The notes: a model not told the origin generated them from the letters alone. A stretch of 64,000 bases of DNA from Lactobacillus colini (GCF_017874575.1 NZ_JAGGLU010000006.1:62001-126000), one strand, 5' to 3'. Counted from the stretch's first letter, positions 1-9,775 are shown. Program-made: numbers and translations.

Positions 1-932
1 GTTTCTGTAGAGAATATAGGCATTGCGTAAGCATTAGCCTCAGCAAAGACTAATCCTGCACATTCTGCTCTTGTTGGTAAGATAAATGCATTACATTCAT
101 GATATAAGCGCAAATACTTATTATACCCATCTGGAGTATTTTTATCTATATAACCTACTAATTCAATAAAGTCCTTATTCTTCAAGTTCTCAGGGATATT
201 AGATACTCCTACAATATATAGCTTAGTATTTATTCCAACTGAATTTAAATATTCAACGGCTTCAACTGCTATATTGCCACCTTTTCTTTTCCAATCTTTT
301 CCAGAAAATAGTAACTTTAAAGTTTTAGATGAATAATCAGGTATGCTGGCGAAATCATGATTATTTGGCACATCAGCACCAAATGGAAAAACATAGGTAT
401 CTTTTCTTTCTGCATGATAATCTTTGATAGAAGAATTGGCAGCCCATTTAGAAGCCCTAAAATTATACGTAGCCTTACTTGTAGCGAGATCTTCTGTAAT
501 ATTTCCTTCTTTAATTGCCTTATCAGAGAAACCGAACCAATAATAATTCACCATAACTTTAAATGTACCATCAGTGTAGTAAATTATAGGTTTCTTAGTA
601 TTCAGTTTAGCTAACATATCAATTTGTCCTGGAGCAAAAATTACGTCACAATCATTTAATTCTTTATTATCAAGAAATCTCACATGTATTTTACTCATTA
701 ATCTACTATGAGTTGAGGATCCTTGACCATATCGTAATTTATAAATTATATTAGCCAGTTTAGTTTGAATTTTAAAGTTTAAGCTATCTGCATTATAAGA
801 AAGCCATTTAACATTTACACCTGTATTTTTAATTGCATGAAATGTATTATAGTATGTTCCCGACCATGACATCCTATCCTTTTCTGGATTAACCGGTGAG
901 ATGTATCCAACTGTAATCTTTTTATTATCCAT
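1..932 (-). CDS. Glycosyltransferase family 4, partial (C-terminus beyond window)
   Basis: The frame is open from an ATG at 932 to the window edge, giving about 310 residues that start MDNKKITVGYISPVNPEKD. The visible end carries the retaining-GT4 E-x7-E nucleotide-sugar motif (ECAGLVFAE) just after a FILPTRAE stretch, and an FSGKDWKRKGG segment resembles the phosphate-binding GKD..KG loop of GT-B enzymes. It therefore probably adds one sugar to the lipid-linked EPS repeat unit on the cytoplasmic membrane face. It lies downstream of the flippase gene (48 bp gap) in the same direction, so it is part of the EPS operon. Family assignment is firm; donor and acceptor sugars cannot be read from sequence. 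The stop codon is outside the window. Confidence 0.85.
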   Translation of the reverse strand, partial: MDNKKITVGYISPVNPEKDRMSWSGTYYNTFHAIKNTGVNVKWLSYNADSLNFKIQTKLANIIYKLRYGQGSSTHSRLMSKIHVRFLDNKELNDCDVIFAPGQIDMLAKLNTKKPIIYYTDGTFKVMVNYYWFGFSDKAIKEGNITEDLATSKATYNFRASKWAANSSIKDYHAERKDTYVFPFGADVPNNHDFASIPDYSSKTLKLLFSGKDWKRKGGNIAVEAVEYLNSVGINTKLYIVGVSNIPENLKNKDFIELVGYIDKNTPDGYNKYLRLYHECNAFILPTRAECAGLVFAEANAYAMPIFSTE

Positions 933-979
933 ATTCTACCTACTCTCTTATAGATACACTTTGTCTAAATAACTAAATA

Positions 980-2410
980 TTATTTCTTCAAAATACGTGT
1001 CATTACTAATTTTTTAGCTTGCCCCACTATCTCAGCACGCAAAATTATTACCATTACACAGTAAACAACTATTCCAACTAAGACTTCTAATCCCATCATT
1101 AGCCAAGAACTTGTAAGCTTTCTATTCATGGCAAAAACGATTGCAAACATTACCAAGCCTGAAACAAAATACTTCCAAGAATCTTTAAATAATGCTTTCC
1201 AACTTAGCATCTTACGTACAACAAACAATTGATATACTGTAACTGAAATTTCTGAAATTACTGTAGACCACATAGCGCCATAAAGTCCCCAAGTATGAAT
1301 TAAAGGGATATTAAGAATAATATTTACAACAGCGCCAGCTGTTACAGATGCGGTGAACTCCTTATTTCTATTAAGAGGTAGTAAATACTGAACTCCTAAA
1401 ACATTACTCCATGCAATCATCAAAATGACTATTGATTCTATCATCATTGCAGGTCCAACCGGTTCATACCCTGGACCATAATATTTAGGAACAAGGGTAA
1501 GTGAAATAGCAGCTAATCCAAACATCATCGGATATGAAACAGCAGATACGAAGTCAAATGACTTATACAACATCTTATTAACTCGCTTCATATTTCCCTT
1601 AGCTACAGCATTAGCTACATGGGGAAGCATAACTGTTCCAGTTGCAGTAACTAATGCTAATATAAGCTTTACTAAATTATCTGAATATTGATAGTAACCT
1701 GATGAAGTTTCACTAACCATTCCACCTAGCATAGTTTTATTTAGCTGAACATATACTTGGGTAGCAATCTGCGGGATAAATAATTCTGCCATTGGTAAGA
1801 AGTGCTTCCACGGATCAAGATATTTAACTTTAACCTTAGATAGATCATGGAAAATATTAGGCCATAAAGTTAAATTACCAATTAATGTAGATATTGCCAA
1901 AACAATAATATAAAGAGTTACATCTTGTGGACTCTTTATAAATATAAAAATAGCTACCATTGATAGTATTTTTACAAAAGAGTTCTTCAAGACTGTAACT
2001 CTAAAGTTCTCTACGCCAGCATAAAACCAAGAAATGTCAAATGCTACAGCAACCAAATTAATTGATTGTGCCCACATATAACTAGTTTGCCTTGCATAAA
2101 AAAGCATAAATATCTCAAAAGATAAGAATGCTATTAAAGTCATTATTGTCTTTACAATTTGTATTTCCCAAAAAGCTTCAGACATTTTTTGCTTATTCTC
2201 ACGTACATAAGCTATTTGCCTATTTCCGTAATATCCTATCCCCATATTAGCTATGAGAATAAAATATTGGATAATTGAATTAGTAAATGCATTAACGCCT
2301 ACTCCTTCTGGACGTAATACGCGGGAAACATATGCAGATGTAATAAGTGGGACAATAATCGCTAATACTTGATAGCCCACATTATAAAGGTAATTTTTTA
2401 CAACCTTCAT
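980..2410 (-). CDS. wzx: EPS repeat-unit flippase (Wzx, MATE-like polysaccharide transporter)
   Basis: The 476-residue protein is almost entirely hydrophobic, with roughly 12-14 membrane helices and short basic loops. The N-terminus (KNYLYNVGYQVLAIIVPLIT, then SAYVSRVLRPEGVGVNAF) is the classic start of the polysaccharide_synt / oligosaccharide flippase family. Such proteins move undecaprenyl-PP-linked repeat units across the membrane for polymerisation by Wzy. Length is normal for the family. It sits 5 bp downstream of glf inside the EPS cluster, and its partner polymerase is at 3558-4775. Family call is strong; the identity of the cargo is inferred from the neighbourhood. Confidence 0.93.
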   Translation of the reverse strand: MKVVKNYLYNVGYQVLAIIVPLITSAYVSRVLRPEGVGVNAFTNSIIQYFILIANMGIGYYGNRQIAYVRENKQKMSEAFWEIQIVKTIMTLIAFLSFEIFMLFYARQTSYMWAQSINLVAVAFDISWFYAGVENFRVTVLKNSFVKILSMVAIFIFIKSPQDVTLYIIVLAISTLIGNLTLWPNIFHDLSKVKVKYLDPWKHFLPMAELFIPQIATQVYVQLNKTMLGGMVSETSSGYYQYSDNLVKLILALVTATGTVMLPHVANAVAKGNMKRVNKMLYKSFDFVSAVSYPMMFGLAAISLTLVPKYYGPGYEPVGPAMMIESIVILMIAWSNVLGVQYLLPLNRNKEFTASVTAGAVVNIILNIPLIHTWGLYGAMWSTVISEISVTVYQLFVVRKMLSWKALFKDSWKYFVSGLVMFAIVFAMNRKLTSSWLMMGLEVLVGIVVYCVMVIILRAEIVGQAKKLVMTRILKK

Positions 2411-2415
2411 TGAAT

Positions 2416-3525
2416 CTATTCACCAAATTCTTTATCAACAGTATCTAAAGCTACTGCCGTTACTTGATCCATATTGTAATACTTATATTGCCCTAAACGA
2501 CCGCCAAAGATAACCTTATCTTCTTTATCAGCTAATTCTTTATATTTAGCATATAATTCATTATTCTTATCATCATTTACTGGATAATATGGTTCATCGC
2601 CCGGCTTCCATTCAGCAGGATATTCACGGGTAATAATTGTCTTATCCTTATCGCCTTTGCCAAATTCAAAGTGCTTGTGTTCAATGATACGGGTATAAGG
2701 AATGTCAGCTTCAGTATAGTTAATTACAGCATTTCCTTGGTAATTATCAATGTTCTTCTCTTCAGTTTCAAATCTTAATGAACGGTATTCTAAGCGACCT
2801 AGCTTATAATCAAATAATTGATCAACTGGACCTGTATAAACAATCTTGTCAAAACTCTTTAAATATTCATCTTTCTTATCAAAGAAATCAGTATTAAGCT
2901 TCACAGTAATATTAGGATTATCAAGCATCTTTTCAACTATTTGAGTATATCCACCCTTAGGAATGCCTTGGTAATCATCATTGAAGTAGTTATTATCATA
3001 AGTTAAGCGCACTGGTAATCTCTTAATGATGAACGGAGGTAAATCAGTAGCCTTACGCCCCCATTGCTTTTCAGTATAGCCTTTGATTAACTTCTCATAG
3101 ATATCACGACCAATTAAAGAAATAGCTTGCTCTTCTAGGTTCTGCGGCTTCTTACCTTCCATTTCCTTGCGCTGCTCATTAATCTTATTCATCGCTTCTT
3201 GCGGGGTTCTAACGCCCCACATTTCACTGAATGTATTCATGTTAAATGGTAGGTTATACATATGCCCCTTGTAATTTGCGACTGGACTATTTGTGTAGCG
3301 GTTAAATTCCGCAAATTGATTCACATAGTCCCATACTTTCTTATTTGACGTGTGGAAAATATGTGCACCGTATTTGTGCACTTGAATGCCGTCAATTTCT
3401 TCAGTATAAATGTTGCCTGCCAAATGGTCTCTTTTTTCAATTACTGTGACTTGGTGACCCTTTTGAGCAGCCTCATGTGCAAAAACTGCTCCAAACAGTC
3501 CTGATCCTACTACTAAGTACTTCAT
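2416..3525 (-). CDS. glf: UDP-galactopyranose mutase
   Basis: The enzyme converts UDP-galactopyranose to UDP-galactofuranose using reduced FAD. The N-terminus has the dinucleotide-binding GSGLFGAVFAHEAAQKG loop followed by VIEKRDHLAGNIYTE, and later GAHIFHTSNKKVW, GYTEKQWGRKATDLPP and a C-terminal GGRLGQYKYYNMDQV FAD-binding segment; all are Glf signatures. At 369 residues it is full length. The start ATG at 3525 follows a GGAAAGG-type ribosome-binding site. Codon use looks less AT-rich than the flanking transferases, so it may be an older or separately acquired part of the cluster. Its presence implies that the polymer contains galactofuranose. Confidence 0.96.
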   Translation of the reverse strand: MKYLVVGSGLFGAVFAHEAAQKGHQVTVIEKRDHLAGNIYTEEIDGIQVHKYGAHIFHTSNKKVWDYVNQFAEFNRYTNSPVANYKGHMYNLPFNMNTFSEMWGVRTPQEAMNKINEQRKEMEGKKPQNLEEQAISLIGRDIYEKLIKGYTEKQWGRKATDLPPFIIKRLPVRLTYDNNYFNDDYQGIPKGGYTQIVEKMLDNPNITVKLNTDFFDKKDEYLKSFDKIVYTGPVDQLFDYKLGRLEYRSLRFETEEKNIDNYQGNAVINYTEADIPYTRIIEHKHFEFGKGDKDKTIITREYPAEWKPGDEPYYPVNDDKNNELYAKYKELADKEDKVIFGGRLGQYKYYNMDQVTAVALDTVDKEFGE

Positions 3526-3557
3526 AATCTCTACCTTTCCCGTAATATATAATTCTT

Positions 3558-4775
3558 TTATTCCAAACTTCTTTCATTTGCCAGAATTAATCCCATATAA
3601 ATTGGTAATAGAGGTATCAATATATATACATAAATATTAAAACTACTGTTACTAATCAATAGATATAAACTAAGACTCAAAAAAAAGCTAGAGAAAAAAG
3701 TATATTCTTTTTTTATTAATTTTAATCCTTTATATATTCCTACCACTATCGGTAAGATGCAAATTACTAAGCCAATTATTCCAAATTGATATAGTTGCAT
3801 TGGTAGTCCGATATCACTTCTATACATAGTGTATCCATTATATATTCCCATCGTATCAGGAGTAAACCCAAAGCCCCATAAATTACTAGTGGATTTCCAT
3901 AGCATAGGAAAAAATTCATATTCTTTAATTCTAGTTAGAGTTGACCCCGAATATTGACTGTTTATGGAAAATGAATTTATAAATCCAGTTAATTTATCTT
4001 TAAAAATATATGCTGTGCCCAATATAAAAACACAAGCTATTACAGAACTAAGAAATTTATATTTCTTACTGAAAGCCCAACAAAATATATTTATTAAAAT
4101 AGTTGCGAAGTAAAAAATTAATTGTGCACGAGACTGATAAATCAAATAGCTATATGTTATTAACACTAGAAGTTGAACTATGTATTTTATATTTTGATTT
4201 TTTGATTTTTCTGAAGAAAAAAGTTCTCCTATAGCATAAGCCAACAAAAAACCATCTAAGAAAGTACCACCACTTCTACTAAATATATGATTTCCAATAA
4301 CTCTAGTCCAAGTTATTTTTCCGCCAAGTAGAGTAAAACCAATATCTCTATTAAAAAAGTTATATATTACCCAACTTAAGGTTTTTAAAACAAGAAAGGA
4401 CATCCCTATTCTATTTATTCCCCTTAAAAATCCAGATTTATCTGAATTTACTAATTCAGCAACCGGATAAGCTATAATAACTAAAAGATAGCCACCATAA
4501 TTTGTAATTATTCCTTTTATGGTTAAAGGAGTGTAACTCCCTAAAAATAAAGATCTAAATGCATTTATAAAAAATAATAATATTATCGATATCACACTTA
4601 TATCAATAATTACATTATATGACTTCTTAGTCTTAGGGAAGTATAAGTATAGTAACCACAGGATAACCGCAATAAAAATAGACAATAACATAGTCATGGC
4701 AGAAATTCTAAACAAAAGAATTATTACTATAAGATATATCAAAAATTTTTCTATTTGCAAATTTGTTAGTTTCAT
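3558..4775 (-). CDS. wzy: EPS polymerase (Wzy-like polytopic membrane protein)
   Basis: The 405-residue protein has about 10-11 predicted membrane helices and a large external loop around residues 255-310 (QYSGSTLTRIKEYEFFPMLW, then WGFGFTPDTMGIYNGY), the architecture of Wzy/O-antigen polymerases. Wzy proteins share almost no sequence, so the call rests on topology and on being the only unassigned polytopic protein in a cluster that also has wzx, wzz-like and priming genes. It would link repeat units on the outer face of the membrane. The DNA is very AT-rich. A 96-bp gap separates it from the GT2 gene upstream. Confidence 0.75.
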   Translation of the reverse strand: MKLTNLQIEKFLIYLIVIILLFRISAMTMLLSIFIAVILWLLYLYFPKTKKSYNVIIDISVISIILLFFINAFRSLFLGSYTPLTIKGIITNYGGYLLVIIAYPVAELVNSDKSGFLRGINRIGMSFLVLKTLSWVIYNFFNRDIGFTLLGGKITWTRVIGNHIFSRSGGTFLDGFLLAYAIGELFSSEKSKNQNIKYIVQLLVLITYSYLIYQSRAQLIFYFATILINIFCWAFSKKYKFLSSVIACVFILGTAYIFKDKLTGFINSFSINSQYSGSTLTRIKEYEFFPMLWKSTSNLWGFGFTPDTMGIYNGYTMYRSDIGLPMQLYQFGIIGLVICILPIVVGIYKGLKLIKKEYTFFSSFFLSLSLYLLISNSSFNIYVYILIPLLPIYMGLILANERSLE

Positions 4776-4807
4776 TTATACTGTTAATCCTTTTTCTCTT
4801 TGTATTG

Positions 4808-4830
4808 CTATGATGGCTAACTATGATGGC
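4808..4830. repeat. Short direct repeat between wzy and a GT2 gene
   Basis: The 10-mer CTATGATGGC occurs twice (4808-4817 and 4821-4830), separated by three bases, in the 96-bp gap upstream of wzy. It has no obvious function. It could be a slippage product or a trace of an earlier junction between cassettes in the EPS cluster. Confidence 0.5.
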
Positions 4831-4871
4831 AAATTATAAATATTAGGTGCACAATTGAAAAAATACATATT

Positions 4872-5879
4872 TTACTTTCTATATTCTTTTTTAACAAAAA
4901 GTTTTATAAAACATTTAGATGTGAGATTATTAAATATCCCATGCATAAGTATTTTACCCTTTATCGGACCAGAGTAAGTTCGATAAATATCCTTCTTATA
5001 TTTACTCAAACACTGTGCTACAGCACATAGCTCCTCAAAATATTTATCATGAAATAAATCTTTGCTAGACGCAGCATATTCTTTCATAATAAATCTTAGT
5101 TGAACATACATCCTTTCTAGCAGATAATCAACATTTCTTGTCTTTTGTGCTTCTAATATATATGACAGAGTTGCATACCACACTTTTGTATAATCATCTA
5201 TAATAGATGGTCGGCGATCAGTTCTTGTATTTCCTGGTCTATTTGTTAAATAATATGCTAATGCTTCATTATAGTAGGCGATATTTTTTGCTCTAGATAA
5301 AGCAACTACATATAATAAAAAGTCTGTATAACTTACATGCTTTGGGAATACAACGTTCTTCACTATATTTGTTTTGTATAATTTTGCATGTGGTGAAACT
5401 TGTAAAAAAGAAAATTTTTCTATATCTTCTATAGACTTATAAACTTTTTTAGGTTCTATCTTTATAAAAGAAGGTACGACACATATATATTCTTTAGCAT
5501 TATTTTCCATGTAGACATTATATTTATCACCGACTACTAAGTCTAAGTCTTTTTGGTTAGCAAATGAATATAATTTTTCTATTGCATCAGATTTTAGCCA
5601 ATCATCAGGATCACAAATTATAAAATATGGAGTTTGTACACTATTTATACTGTATTCTAGTACAGAGCCATAGCCTCCATTTTCCTTGACAATCAGCTTT
5701 ACACGCTTATCTTTTTTTGCGTATTCTTTTACAATTTCTTTTGAATTATCAGGAGAACCATCATCTACAGCCCAGATTTCAATATCTCTAAATGTCTGAC
5801 TAAGTAAACTATCTAAACACTTAGAGATATATTTTTCTACATTATATATAGGTACAATAACAGTTACTTCAGCAATCAT
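4872..5879 (-). CDS. Glycosyltransferase family 2 (EPS side chain or backbone)
   Basis: The 335-residue protein has an N-terminal GT-A fold: TVIVPIYNVEKYISKCLDSL, then WAVDDGSPDNS and CDPDDWLKSDAIEKL, whose DPD is the DXD-type metal/nucleotide site. The C-terminal half is poorly conserved, as is common in GT2 enzymes acting on lipid-linked oligosaccharides. It probably adds a sugar to the EPS unit at the inner membrane face. Its ATG overlaps the stop of the preceding GT2 gene by one base (TAATG), indicating translational coupling. Specificity cannot be inferred. Confidence 0.9.
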   Translation of the reverse strand: MIAEVTVIVPIYNVEKYISKCLDSLLSQTFRDIEIWAVDDGSPDNSKEIVKEYAKKDKRVKLIVKENGGYGSVLEYSINSVQTPYFIICDPDDWLKSDAIEKLYSFANQKDLDLVVGDKYNVYMENNAKEYICVVPSFIKIEPKKVYKSIEDIEKFSFLQVSPHAKLYKTNIVKNVVFPKHVSYTDFLLYVVALSRAKNIAYYNEALAYYLTNRPGNTRTDRRPSIIDDYTKVWYATLSYILEAQKTRNVDYLLERMYVQLRFIMKEYAASSKDLFHDKYFEELCAVAQCLSKYKKDIYRTYSGPIKGKILMHGIFNNLTSKCFIKLFVKKEYRK

Positions 5880-6880
5880 TAACTTCTACTCCTTAACTTA
5901 TCTAGCATACTCATTAAATTAGGACAACACATCGTTATAATAAAACTAATTCTTGGCTTCAATGGCAAAATTGTATTACGTCCTAGCACATCTGTAATAT
6001 ATTTTTTTCCAAATGAACGAAGTTCCCTCACTAAGTTTTTATTTTGTATATTATTTTCTTCCTTCTTTATTCTTCGAATATAGTTAGAAGCTATCAGTGC
6101 CGCACATGCTCTAGCATTTATCCGACCTATTTTATTATCTTCGGGAATCAATTCTATAATTTCTTTGTTAACTTTTAAAAAGTCAGAAAATGCTTCTTTG
6201 TATTTTGGATTATTATATGTTAAGCTAACCCTATTACTTAAGCTATTTGCATAATACACATAATTATAATCCGAGAAATTAGATATAAAAATCTTATCAG
6301 TATGAAGCAAATATTCTACAGTAAATAATAGATCCTCGGCCATGCTTATTTCTGACTTTAAAAATAAATTATTTTTTTTAATAATCTTTGTTTTCCATAG
6401 CTTATTCCATAGATAGCCTTTTACTCCATCTGATTTTAAAATATCTGCTAGTAATTGTTGTGAGGAACATACTTGCCTTTCATAGGTAAGGTTCTTTTTA
6501 TTGGTTAAACCAACATTATTAACACCAGATATGGACAAATCGACATCTTGTATGCCATATCCTTCCATCAAATGAGTTAAAAAATCAGGAGACACATAAT
6601 CATCAGCATCAACAAATGCCAAATATGGTGTATACGTTCTTTTTATCCCATTATTTCTTGCAATTGACACTCCACTATTCTTTTGCGTTATTACTGTTAA
6701 TTTATCACTATTAAACTTGGCTAGTTCTTCCAAAGTACCATCTTTTGAGCCATCATTTATGACTATAATTTCAAAATTCTGGTACGCTTGGTTTAGCAAA
6801 CTTGCAATACATTTTCCTATGGTTTTTTCTGAATTATATGCAGGAACTATAACCGTTATTTTGTCTTCTAATTTATTCAT
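5879..6880 (-). CDS. Glycosyltransferase family 2
   Basis: The 333-residue protein begins with a GT-A domain: TVIVPAYNSEKTIGKCIASL, then VINDGSKDGT, and FVDADDYVSPDFL supplying the DXD-like metal site. A downstream NKLWKTKIIKKNNL segment followed by MAEDLLF is typical of GT2 enzymes of capsule and EPS loci, with the ED pair near the likely catalytic base. It is a paralogue of its two GT2 neighbours rather than a duplicate, since the C-terminal halves differ. Its TAA stop overlaps the ATG of the next gene. A 92-bp gap separates it from the Stealth-family gene upstream. Confidence 0.9.
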   Translation of the reverse strand: MNKLEDKITVIVPAYNSEKTIGKCIASLLNQAYQNFEIIVINDGSKDGTLEELAKFNSDKLTVITQKNSGVSIARNNGIKRTYTPYLAFVDADDYVSPDFLTHLMEGYGIQDVDLSISGVNNVGLTNKKNLTYERQVCSSQQLLADILKSDGVKGYLWNKLWKTKIIKKNNLFLKSEISMAEDLLFTVEYLLHTDKIFISNFSDYNYVYYANSLSNRVSLTYNNPKYKEAFSDFLKVNKEIIELIPEDNKIGRINARACAALIASNYIRRIKKEENNIQNKNLVRELRSFGKKYITDVLGRNTILPLKPRISFIITMCCPNLMSMLDKLRSRS

Positions 6881-6972
6881 TTTAAAAACTATTTCTCGCT
6901 ACATTTGAATTAAAGTATAAAAATATTTTATATTATGACCAACGTATTACAATATCTGTTAAATAAAAACGT

Positions 6973-7965
6973 CTATAGTTCAAATTTAGACTTTTCAGGA
7001 AACTTCTTATATAAAGCATCTTTTATAACAACTATCTTTTCATCATAGTTTTCTATGTTTTTATCATTTATACACATTGTAGATGATACTTTTTTAGTCA
7101 GATCTTTCACTATATTATCTACTTGGTCCAAAGTATAAAAACTATTAAACTTAGCGCTTCTAGGATAGAATTCACCTAGCTCTAATTGAAGATGTCTGAT
7201 TAGCCAAACAGTTATATCATCTAATTCCCTAAAGCGATGAGTATTATTTTTTTCAATTTTATCTCCCCATATTTCTTTAGCTTTATAAAAGCTACTTTTT
7301 CTTAAACTTAAAGGACCATGCGGCTCAACATACCCTGGAATCCCACTTTTTAATAATTGGGGTAAAAATAAAATTGTACGAAGCAAATTTATACCATTTT
7401 TTAAATTAAAAATTCCTCGTTTACTTATAGGCCATTTATGATCTATATATTTATTAAGTAAAATTCCATTAGCCAATAAAATGTGATCAAAATCTTCTTT
7501 AGGTACTATTCCAGTGTATATTCGACTATCTCTGGGTAATTCATCTTTAAAAAAATCAGTAGGTTGTAGTTCTTTATTTAAAATCATATCATCATTAAAA
7601 TATACAAAATATTCCGATAAGTTTGGAATTTTATACATATTCATTTCAATGACGCTAGAATTAAAAATAGGTAGATACTTTTTATCGATTATCTTTGTAT
7701 GGTCGATTATTTTAACTTTATCATTAGTATTTAACCACTCAGGAGTTTGATTATCAGTTATTAAATAGATTTTATGCACCCACGGACTATATTTTTCTAT
7801 ACTCCTAAATAAAAATAATAGCGTTCCATAATCTCTAAAACGCTCACTGCTTGCCCCATCCTCATATGCATTGTCATAATCCGGCATATATTGGGCTCTT
7901 TTTTTATTCCAATTTTTATCTTTATCATTTACCCATGTAATTACAAAATCGATTTCTTTCGACAT
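6973..7965 (-). CDS. Stealth-family sugar-phosphate transferase (EPS phosphodiester linkage)
   Basis: The 330-residue protein opens with the Stealth CR1 motif (EIDFVITWVNDKDKNW), followed by the CR2 region (SSERFRDYGTLLFLFRSIEK, then PWVHKIYLITDNQTPEWL) and an EYFVYFNDDMILNKEL segment; later conserved regions are present in order (HGPLSLRKSSFY, FRELDDITVWLIRHLQL). Known family members (capsular polysaccharide phosphotransferases, GlcNAc-1-phosphotransferase) transfer hexose-1-phosphate, giving phosphodiester bonds. The gene is 14 bp downstream of a GT2 gene and clearly part of the EPS operon. The inference is that this EPS, or a side chain of it, carries a phosphodiester and is therefore acidic. 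Confidence 0.9.
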   Translation of the reverse strand: MSKEIDFVITWVNDKDKNWNKKRAQYMPDYDNAYEDGASSERFRDYGTLLFLFRSIEKYSPWVHKIYLITDNQTPEWLNTNDKVKIIDHTKIIDKKYLPIFNSSVIEMNMYKIPNLSEYFVYFNDDMILNKELQPTDFFKDELPRDSRIYTGIVPKEDFDHILLANGILLNKYIDHKWPISKRGIFNLKNGINLLRTILFLPQLLKSGIPGYVEPHGPLSLRKSSFYKAKEIWGDKIEKNNTHRFRELDDITVWLIRHLQLELGEFYPRSAKFNSFYTLDQVDNIVKDLTKKVSSTMCINDKNIENYDEKIVVIKDALYKKFPEKSKFEL

Positions 7966-7979
7966 ACATAACCCCTACA

Positions 7980-8969
7980 TTATCTCTGATTATTTTGCCT
8001 TTTTTCATTATATTTTGCTCTTAGTTCATATAAAATATCCGCCATAATTCCTAAATGAACTTTAAAAAATAGCTGAGGCAAAAATCGAACTTTACATAAA
8101 GAAAAAATACTTTCTTCTTTTAAAGCTTCTTTATAAACAATATTTTGTCTGATTTTTTTCTCTTTTATAATTTTGTCTATAAACGATATATCTGATCTAT
8201 TAAAAACACCTCTGACTATAGACACATTTTGATGAATTAAGATATATTTATTAATTGCAGAACTAGAATCGCGATTATCTTTTTTATATAATCGCATTTT
8301 TTGCATTGATTGAATATATTGACTTACAATTGCCGATTTAGCAGATCTTATGGTAGATTCGTTATCTATAGAATAATGATAAAATGGTTTTTCTATCTCT
8401 AAAACGCTTTTGCAAAACTTTAAATATCTATAAAAAAAATCACTATCTTCTGCCACTTGCAATTTAGGATCAAAAAAAATCTGATTCTCTTTAATAATCG
8501 TATTTTTTAAAAGTTTACTCCATACTGTCATATAACGAGTAGGATTACTCAAGAATTCATTCTTTAGTTCGAAAATACCAGCTTTGTCATCGATACTTTG
8601 ACTCGAAGTAAATAATTTTTTGTCTTTGTTACCTACAAGATAATCAAAAATGACCAAATCTACATTATCATTACAAATAGGGGTAGATACAATGTAATCA
8701 TCTGCATCGACGAAACATAGCCATTTTCCTCTAGCCTTTTTTATCCCTAAGTTTCTAGCGTTCGAAACTCCTTTTTTACTGTGAAACAAAAAAATATTAG
8801 TGAAACTAGCTAACATTTTTTGTAAAACTTTTTTTGTATTATCAGTAGAACCATTTTCTACTATTATTATCTCATATTGCTGTTTATCATTATTGGCTTG
8901 TATGCTCTTAACAGTACGCATAATTGTATTTTCACAATTATGTGCCGGAATGATATAGGATATTTCCAT
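7980..8969 (-). CDS. Glycosyltransferase family 2
   Basis: The 329-residue protein has an N-terminal GT-A domain (EISYIIPAHNCENTIMRTVK, IIVENGSTDNT, and WLCFVDADDYIV with the DXD-like motif) and a variable, lysine-rich C-terminal half. It probably extends the undecaprenyl-PP-linked repeat unit. The NARNLGIKKARGKWL stretch is the usual GT2 segment just before the metal site. The coding DNA is strikingly AT-rich with many A/T homopolymers, as in the neighbouring transferase genes, consistent with acquisition of the central EPS cassette. Donor and linkage are unknown. Confidence 0.9.
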   Translation of the reverse strand: MEISYIIPAHNCENTIMRTVKSIQANNDKQQYEIIIVENGSTDNTKKVLQKMLASFTNIFLFHSKKGVSNARNLGIKKARGKWLCFVDADDYIVSTPICNDNVDLVIFDYLVGNKDKKLFTSSQSIDDKAGIFELKNEFLSNPTRYMTVWSKLLKNTIIKENQIFFDPKLQVAEDSDFFYRYLKFCKSVLEIEKPFYHYSIDNESTIRSAKSAIVSQYIQSMQKMRLYKKDNRDSSSAINKYILIHQNVSIVRGVFNRSDISFIDKIIKEKKIRQNIVYKEALKEESIFSLCKVRFLPQLFFKVHLGIMADILYELRAKYNEKRQNNQR

Positions 8970-8989
8970 TCTAGATAATACTCTCCATT

Positions 8990-9766
8990 TTAAAAATGAG
9001 TTTTTCGCTTACCAATACCTAGCTTTCGCTTGATTAAATTAAATCCCTTTTGTAAAGTGTTTCTTCCACCAATTTGCCCCCAAGCAAGTTCAGTAAAGCT
9101 TTGCTTAGTTGTATACAGCCAGACATCCATCAATAGCTCAGATACATAGCCATATACGCGTTGTTCTTGAACTGAATAATTAGAAATATCAATTTCTTTC
9201 TCTAAGCGATTCAATACACCAAACATAAAAGTACAGTATGAATCAAACGCTGCTTTTTTCATGACAAACATATTGAACATATGAGCTTTTCTCTTATTCA
9301 TTACAACATCAAATGCAGATAAATAAGCTGGATAAAATTCTTTAATTATTTTGCGAGTCTTATCCAAAGGCTCTCTATGATGCGCATGAATATAGTGAGA
9401 ATAGTTGGATTCAATATAGTAATTTCTTTGTTTGGGCAGTATTACATCATTGCTTTGTAATAGACGATTTATCTTATTTATATCCAATACATTATCTAAA
9501 TTATATGGTTTTGAACCATATAAGTATCTACGATAATGCACAAGACCTATCGCATCAACATCTCTCAAATTCTTCCAAGCCCAATAAACGGCAGTTAGCT
9601 CATTATAATAAGGATTCTTAGAAGAAATATTCTCCCCTTTATTATCTAATTGATAATCTATACCTTCTCTATAATTTTTATCAGCACCAACTAAAATTGG
9701 AAGATATCCTTCTTGATTAGGCATTGGAAATTTTTTATGTGCTGCTACTAAAATAATAGTTTTCAT
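8990..9766 (-). CDS. DUF4422 domain glycosyltransferase-like EPS protein
   Basis: The 258-residue protein matches the layout of DUF4422 proteins found in capsule and EPS loci: an ILVAAHKKFPMPNQEGYLPI start, NPYYNELTAVYWAWKNL, GLVHYRRYL in the middle and VQEQRVYGYVSELLMDVWL near the end. Members are annotated as capsular biosynthesis or glycosyltransferase proteins; the HYRRY and ERxxGY elements are family hallmarks, but I do not know of a settled biochemical role. It lies immediately downstream of the priming transferase gene, a position often taken by the enzyme adding the second sugar, which is my inference here. Confidence 0.85.
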   Translation of the reverse strand: MKTIILVAAHKKFPMPNQEGYLPILVGADKNYREGIDYQLDNKGENISSKNPYYNELTAVYWAWKNLRDVDAIGLVHYRRYLYGSKPYNLDNVLDINKINRLLQSNDVILPKQRNYYIESNYSHYIHAHHREPLDKTRKIIKEFYPAYLSAFDVVMNKRKAHMFNMFVMKKAAFDSYCTFMFGVLNRLEKEIDISNYSVQEQRVYGYVSELLMDVWLYTTKQSFTELAWGQIGGRNTLQKGFNLIKRKLGIGKRKTHF

Positions 9767-9775
9767 ATCAAACTC

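Noticed and set aside
357-614. Plus-strand open frame of 85 codons
   Set aside because: It is the antisense shadow of the GT4 gene, and has no ribosome-binding site.
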